A DNA stretch of 45,632 bases from Chloroflexota bacterium. GTDB taxonomy: Bacteria; Chloroflexota; Anaerolineae; J036; Brachytrichaceae. The notes below the pieces were generated by a model, which did not search any database, was not told the origin of the DNA, and saw nothing but the letters and a program-made list of their open reading frames with translations. Shown one piece after another: positions 41,887 through 45,632 of the stretch. Position 1 is the first letter of the stretch. Every line of letters starts with the position of its first letter. The stretch covers positions 1 through 45,632 of the forward strand of contig JAMDDR010000368.1 of the NCBI GenBank assembly GCA_023488685.1, read 5' to 3'. A program made the position numbers and the translations under genes.

Positions 41887-44604
41887 TTATAGCACGTTCA
41901 ACGGGTCTACATCCACCACACAGCCTCGTGGGAGTTCTATACCACTGAGCAGGTGCTGGGGTGATTGCGTCCGCGCAAATAAATGCCAGCGATACCGCCT
42001 GGAGTGCCTGACAAAGTACGCCTGCGCTGGTCCAATCAAATCGCTCTCCAGCGAAACCCGGCGCCGCAACTGGCGGGCCAGCATTTCGCATGCATGTTGA
42101 GCGATGGCATTGTCTTCGTGGGATATCTCAAAGCGTACCAGGCGTGTGTACGGTGGCAGGTTTAGCATCATGCGTTGGGCCAACTCGTACTGCGCAAAAC
42201 CCAATACATCATGCCGGGCAGCAAAGCTAATGGCCGGGTGCTCTGGGTTGTACGTCTGCACGATCACCCGCCCGGATAGCAGGCCCCGTCCCGCGCGTCC
42301 AGCCACCTGTTCGATTAAGTTGAAGACGCGCTCCGATGCGCGGAAATCAGGCAGAAACATCCCGACATCGGCGAGCACGACGCCAACCAGGGTGACCAAC
42401 GGCAAGTCCAGCCCTTTCGCGATCATCTGCGTGCCGACAAGTACATCCGCCTGGCGATTGACAAAGCGTTGTAGTAACTGGTCGGCGCTGCTGTGACCGG
42501 ATGCCATACTCGCATCCTTATCCCAACGTACCACACGCGCGCCGGGAAATTGCTCGCGCAGCGACTGCTCCACTTTTTGCGTGCCAATACCGATATAGCG
42601 GATGCGCACGCTACCACACGACGGGCACTTCGACGGCGCCAGTTCGACGTGGTTGCACTGGTGGCATTTGACCACGGACGTGTTCGCGCTCACCACCATC
42701 CGTCTGGTCCGGCCGGCACCGCTGCCAGCGCGCGACTTTGGGTTGGCTCGCACAGGCCGGTTTGTTTCCAGGCTGCCAGTTTCCTCTGCCGGCGCCTGGT
42801 GGTATGTGAGCGGTACGTCGTCATTTGGGCAGCGCAGCACGTGTCCACAATCGCGGCAGATCACGCAAGAGGCGGTACCGCGCCGGTTCAGGAAAAGAAT
42901 GGCTTGTTCACCCCGTTGCAGTGTTTCGCCCAGTGCCAGGGTCAATGCGCCACTGAACATGCTTGTGTTTCCGCCGCGTAATTCGGCGCGCATGTCGATG
43001 ACTTGCACATCAGGGAGCGGCTGATAAGCGACCGCGTCGGTCTCTCGTTGTACGGACGTATGTATCCCTAAACGCGCCTGTTGGTCGGCGATGCGGTTGA
43101 CGTGACCGCGCACGCGGTTGGGCAGTTCGATCATGACAAGACGCCCATCAGTTCCAACTCGCCTGCCCTGCAGTGTGATGGAAGCCGGTTGTGACATGTG
43201 CCAGGCTTCAAGCGACGGGGTGGCACTGCCCATGATCAACGTCGCATCGCATGATGCTGCATAATGCATGGCAGCGCGGCGCGTGTCGTAGTAGGGTGGC
43301 GAACTCTGCTTGTACGACTGATCATGCTCCTCGTCCAGGATGATCACGCCCACCTTTGGCAATGGCGCGAACAAAGCCGAGCGCGCGCCGACGACGACGG
43401 CCAGTTCCCCGGCACGGATACGTCGCCAGGTGTCATAGCGCTCTCCCGGCTTCAGCCGGCTGTGGATCAGTGCAACTTTGCCGGGGAATCGCGACAGGAA
43501 TCGCCTTGCGGTCTGAGGGGTCAGGCTGATTTCCGGCACCAGCACCAACGCGCCTCGCCCTTGCTGCAAGGCCATTTCCACCGCGCGCATATAGATTTCG
43601 GTCTTACCAGAACCAGTGACACCGCGCAACAAAAATTGGCGCTGATCCATCTTCTGATCCATCGCCCGGCGGATCGTCTCCCACGCCCTGGCCTGGTCAT
43701 CGGTCAACGGAGGAGGTGATGAAACCACGTAATCGATGTCGGCCAATGGATCGCGCCAGCGTTCAGCGTCACCCAGCAGAATGTAATCACGCTGCGACAG
43801 CCAATCCAGGTCTGTGCGGGTGGCACCTGTCTCGGCGTAAACCCATTCAGCCCAGGCCAATCCGTTGCGTTGTAACAGATAGCCCAGCACGCTCCCCCGG
43901 CGACCAAGTGCATTGGCGCGGCGCGGGTTTTTAGTGGCCTCGTCGTCCAGATTCCGGAGCACAATGTCAAGCGTTGCCTCGGAGATGGCCAGTTGAACCA
44001 GCGTGGTCTTCAAGGGCTTCACGACGACTGGCGCCACGGTCGACGTCCGGGTCACCACCCCTTCCTGCACCAATGCCTTGAGAACGTTACGCCAACCCTT
44101 AACACCGCGCAACGCCGTCTTCAGCTTCGATTCGACCAAGGCGCCGCGCCGCCGTAACACCGCGATCACCTGCGCACGTACATTCGGCGGCGCATCCGGA
44201 CCATCGTCACTCGGCAAGTAGCGTTCATCGGCCAGTGCATATAAATAGGCTGAGCTTGGCGTAAAACCAGGTGGCACCATCAGCGCACAGCAGCGGCCTA
44301 AGGAAGCACAATACTCGGCCGATAGCCAGCGTGCCAATTCCAACTGTGCTTCGTTCAACACGGGTTTGGCATCCAACAAGGTGTGAATTGGCTTGAGATC
44401 GTATCGACGCTCAGCCTGTGTCAAGTGTTCGTATGAGCGCACCGCCATCACGATGCCGGCGACGAGACGGCTGCGCAAAGGCACCACCACCGCAACACCC
44501 GCAGCAATCTGCTCCCGCATCCCCTCCGGCACGCAATAAGAAAGTGTGCCTCGAATCGCGTCAGACAGCGGTGCGACTTCGGCAACCAACGAGTCAACAG
44601 ACAT
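41887..44604 (-). CDS. priA: Primosomal protein N' (replication restart helicase) with altered zinc module
   Basis: 905 residues. PriA is the 3'-5' helicase that reloads the replisome at stalled forks. Seen: the 3'-DNA-binding N-terminus (MSVDSLVAEVAPLSD), the Walker A GVTGSGKTEIY, DEEHD, MGSATPS, and C-terminal motifs GTQMIAKGLD and QVAGRAGRG. The zinc module reads CRDCGHVLRCPNDD, where the fourth ligand expected in CPxC is aspartate. An insertion of about 38 residues (ETGSLETNRPVRANPK ...) lies before the second site CHQC...CPSC. Start ATG 44604 is used; 11 extra codons exist upstream. Otherwise complete and probably functional. Confidence 0.95.
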   Translation of the reverse strand: MSVDSLVAEVAPLSDAIRGTLSYCVPEGMREQIAAGVAVVVPLRSRLVAGIVMAVRSYEHLTQAERRYDLKPIHTLLDAKPVLNEAQLELARWLSAEYCASLGRCCALMVPPGFTPSSAYLYALADERYLPSDDGPDAPPNVRAQVIAVLRRRGALVESKLKTALRGVKGWRNVLKALVQEGVVTRTSTVAPVVVKPLKTTLVQLAISEATLDIVLRNLDDEATKNPRRANALGRRGSVLGYLLQRNGLAWAEWVYAETGATRTDLDWLSQRDYILLGDAERWRDPLADIDYVVSSPPPLTDDQARAWETIRRAMDQKMDQRQFLLRGVTGSGKTEIYMRAVEMALQQGRGALVLVPEISLTPQTARRFLSRFPGKVALIHSRLKPGERYDTWRRIRAGELAVVVGARSALFAPLPKVGVIILDEEHDQSYKQSSPPYYDTRRAAMHYAASCDATLIMGSATPSLEAWHMSQPASITLQGRRVGTDGRLVMIELPNRVRGHVNRIADQQARLGIHTSVQRETDAVAYQPLPDVQVIDMRAELRGGNTSMFSGALTLALGETLQRGEQAILFLNRRGTASCVICRDCGHVLRCPNDDVPLTYHQAPAEETGSLETNRPVRANPKSRAGSGAGRTRRMVVSANTSVVKCHQCNHVELAPSKCPSCGSVRIRYIGIGTQKVEQSLREQFPGARVVRWDKDASMASGHSSADQLLQRFVNRQADVLVGTQMIAKGLDLPLVTLVGVVLADVGMFLPDFRASERVFNLIEQVAGRAGRGLLSGRVIVQTYNPEHPAISFAARHDVLGFAQYELAQRMMLNLPPYTRLVRFEISHEDNAIAQHACEMLARQLRRRVSLESDLIGPAQAYFVRHSRRYRWHLFARTQSPQHLLSGIELPRGCVVDVDPLNVL

Positions 44605-44637
44605 GCCGCAACTATAGCAGGCGCAGATTAATCCCAT

Positions 44638-44831
44638 TTACAGATATACGGATGACATTGATGCGTACCCCATTTGGTGGCTCTAACGCTAGTTTAGTGC
44701 TCCAGGTGTTAAGTACTGAAATGGATCAGGACGAAAAGGATCTACACATACCTGGTTTGGAGTGCGATAAAGCCGTGCGGCAAGGGTCGGAGCTCATAGT
44801 AGTGTGCCACCCTACAGCTAAATGAAACCAA
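44638..44831. other. Intergenic stretch without a convincing gene, next to the insertion sequence
   Basis: About 194 nt between priA and the transposase. It appears more AT-rich than the neighbouring genes. A plus-strand frame is open to 44825 and begins inside priA, but it has no Shine-Dalgarno and no family resemblance. The left end of the insertion sequence is expected here, but its inverted repeat cannot be fixed because the other end is outside the window. Confidence 0.5.
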
Positions 44832-45428
44832 CTAATTTCTACGGTTTTGCCGCCGTCGCAACGGGCTACCAATGGTGCGCAAGGTCGAGCCCTTGTTCCT
44901 GGCACGACGCCTGAAGTAGCTATCGCTATCGTGCTCAAGGTCGGCGATATCAGCGCGGTCATGATCGTGCGTGACATGGTGGCGCCAGTCCTTCCACAGC
45001 AACTCCGTCGGGTTGCACTCCGGCGAGTAGCTCGGGACGTAGCGGAGTTGCAGCCGCCGCCCGTAGCGATCCAGCAGTGCCGCTACACGCTGGGAGGTCT
45101 CGCGCCGATGAAACCGGGCGCGGTCCGTCACGATGATGACCCGCCGCTTGCGCTGCGCGGAACGTGCCATGCACTTCTCCACCAGACGGCAGAACGCCGC
45201 GGCGTTGCGCTGCCGGCTGCGGACTCGCACAATGTCGCCACTGCGCCAATCGATTGCCGCGACCTCGTGGCGCTTGGCCGGATGCACACCCGGCGCCTTC
45301 ATCGTGCGCTGCTGCCCGCGCGGCATCCCCATCCGGGTCAGGGTCGGAAAGAGGCTCATCTCCGCTTCGTCCTGGACGTACACATCCGCCCCGCGGGGGG
45401 GGTGGTTCAACAGACGGGTAATCGCCCC
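44832..45428 (-). CDS. IS630 transposase orfB (DDE catalytic part)
   Basis: About 198 residues from the slippery site to the stop. It carries the DDE triad of the IS630/Tc1 superfamily: first Asp in YVQDEAEMSLFPTL, second Asp in IIVTDRARFHRR, and Glu in SYSPECNPTELLWKDW. The second motif has lost the common Asn-Ala-Pro form (DNA.xH) and reads DRARFH. The frame runs open upstream of 45428 as well, but those residues do not resemble transposase, so expression by frameshift from orfA is preferred. The alternative is a natural or sequencing indel in the A7 run. Confidence 0.85.
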   Translation of the reverse strand, partial: GAITRLLNHPPRGADVYVQDEAEMSLFPTLTRMGMPRGQQRTMKAPGVHPAKRHEVAAIDWRSGDIVRVRSRQRNAAAFCRLVEKCMARSAQRKRRVIIVTDRARFHRRETSQRVAALLDRYGRRLQLRYVPSYSPECNPTELLWKDWRHHVTHDHDRADIADLEHDSDSYFRRRARNKGSTLRTIGSPLRRRQNRRN

Positions 45429-45632
45429 TTTTTTTGTGCATAGCCCGGCTGCTGTTGGGCCAGGTGCTTGACGCTCCAGGTCGGCCGCCGGCACACGATG
45501 TCCAGTCGCTCCAGATGCTGGCGGAGACACTCATCCGTCACCGCCACCCGGAAACGCCGTGCCACCCCCCGCGCCAAGGCGGCGGTCGTCCAAGTCGGGC
45601 GGGGCCCCCCGCACGCGCGCGGCGAACGCGCC
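45407..45632 (-). CDS. IS630 transposase orfA (HTH part), 5' end outside window
   Basis: The frame is open from the window edge and reads RPTWTTAALARGVARRFRVAVTDE, then CLRQHLERLDIVCRRPTWSVKHLAQQQPGYAQKK. This is the winged-helix DNA-binding part of IS630 transposases. It stops at 45407-45409, shortly after the A7 tract. On its own it is a short protein. Joined to orfB by a -1 shift at 45428-45434, the sequence continues directly into KKGAITRLLNHPPRG, as in a full transposase. Confidence 0.82.
   Translation of the reverse strand, partial: ARSPRACGGPRPTWTTAALARGVARRFRVAVTDECLRQHLERLDIVCRRPTWSVKHLAQQQPGYAQKKGRLPVC
45428..45434 (-). promoter_or_regulatory. Programmed -1 frameshift site A AAA AAG
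   Basis: On the minus strand, orfA codons CAA AAA AAG form the canonical A_AAA_AAG heptamer, followed by GGGG. A one-base backward slip leads straight into the orfB reading GGG GCG ATT. A stimulatory hairpin downstream was not worked out. Confidence 0.6.

Larger units (their letters stand above)
44832..45632 (-). mobile_element. IS630-family insertion sequence, truncated by the window end
   Basis: Visible part of an IS630/Tc1-like element: a helix-turn-helix N-terminal frame (orfA) and a DDE catalytic frame (orfB) on the minus strand. It appears GC-richer than the flanking chromosome (not counted). The two frames overlap at an A7 tract. The terminal inverted repeats and the TA target site cannot be placed because one end is missing. 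Confidence 0.85.

Noticed and set aside
44418..44825. Plus-strand frame across the end of priA and the gap beyond
   Set aside because: Mostly antisense to priA, no Shine-Dalgarno, no similarity; kept only as a note on the gap.

Overview
The window looks like ordinary chromosome from a bacterium of the phylum Chloroflexota, probably an Anaerolineae-like lineage. This is inferred from gene content and order, not from an rRNA. The clues are an alaS - membrane protein - ruvX - mltG order, a baseplate-J-like membrane protein, lipoproteins with LysM/FxLYD and FlgD-type domains, coenzyme F420 genes, geranylgeranyl-reductase-type flavoproteins, and a T-box controlling tryptophan synthesis. Base composition is moderately GC-rich. 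No rRNA, CRISPR array, prophage or plasmid gene was seen.

Layout. 1-4.6 kb (+): the 3' part of alaS, a membrane protein, ruvX and mltG, closed by a hairpin. 4.6-5.8 kb (-): a DUF971 protein, a CAU-anticodon tRNA and a KDPG aldolase. 5.9-9.7 kb (+): a translation and DNA-processing run, ffh, rpsP, khpA-like, rimM and dprA. 9.7-13 kb (+): an exopolysaccharide module with a mannose-1-phosphate guanylyltransferase, two Wzz-type membrane proteins and a BY-kinase-like ATPase with an eroded P-loop. 13-16.7 kb: a large unrecognised protein, a DUF2383 four-helix protein, a YihY membrane protein and a 2H phosphoesterase. 16.8-20.5 kb (+): a near-consensus promoter, a tRNA-Trp T-box riboswitch and trpE-trpG-trpD. 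20.7-24.3 kb: an M3 peptidase, an ornithine-cyclodeaminase-like enzyme and two related GerW/YtfJ-type small membrane proteins.

24.4-33 kb is a long minus-strand run. In transcription order it holds a lipoprotein, a family 2 glycosyltransferase, a HAD hydrolase, a PhyH oxygenase, a ferredoxin, a geranylgeranyl-reductase-like flavoprotein, and then two homologous ATPase-fold proteins. The first-transcribed ATPase has lost its P-loop lysine and Walker B glutamate; the second keeps both. 33-35.7 kb (+) is radA, whose Walker A motif is interrupted by a 412-residue intein with a LAGLIDADG endonuclease. 35.7-39 kb: a CrtC/AttH-like lipocalin protein opposite npdG-cofE-nitroreductase, a compact F420 cluster. 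39-44.6 kb: an M1 peptidase lipoprotein, a LysM lipoprotein and priA. The right edge (44.8-45.6 kb) is an IS630-type insertion sequence, truncated by the window, whose two reading frames join at a canonical A AAA AAG slippery site.

The strongest candidates for something undescribed are the paired active and inactive ATPases facing a GerW-like pair, the radA intein, the BY-kinase with a non-canonical P-loop, and a PriA whose zinc module has a missing cysteine and an insertion.
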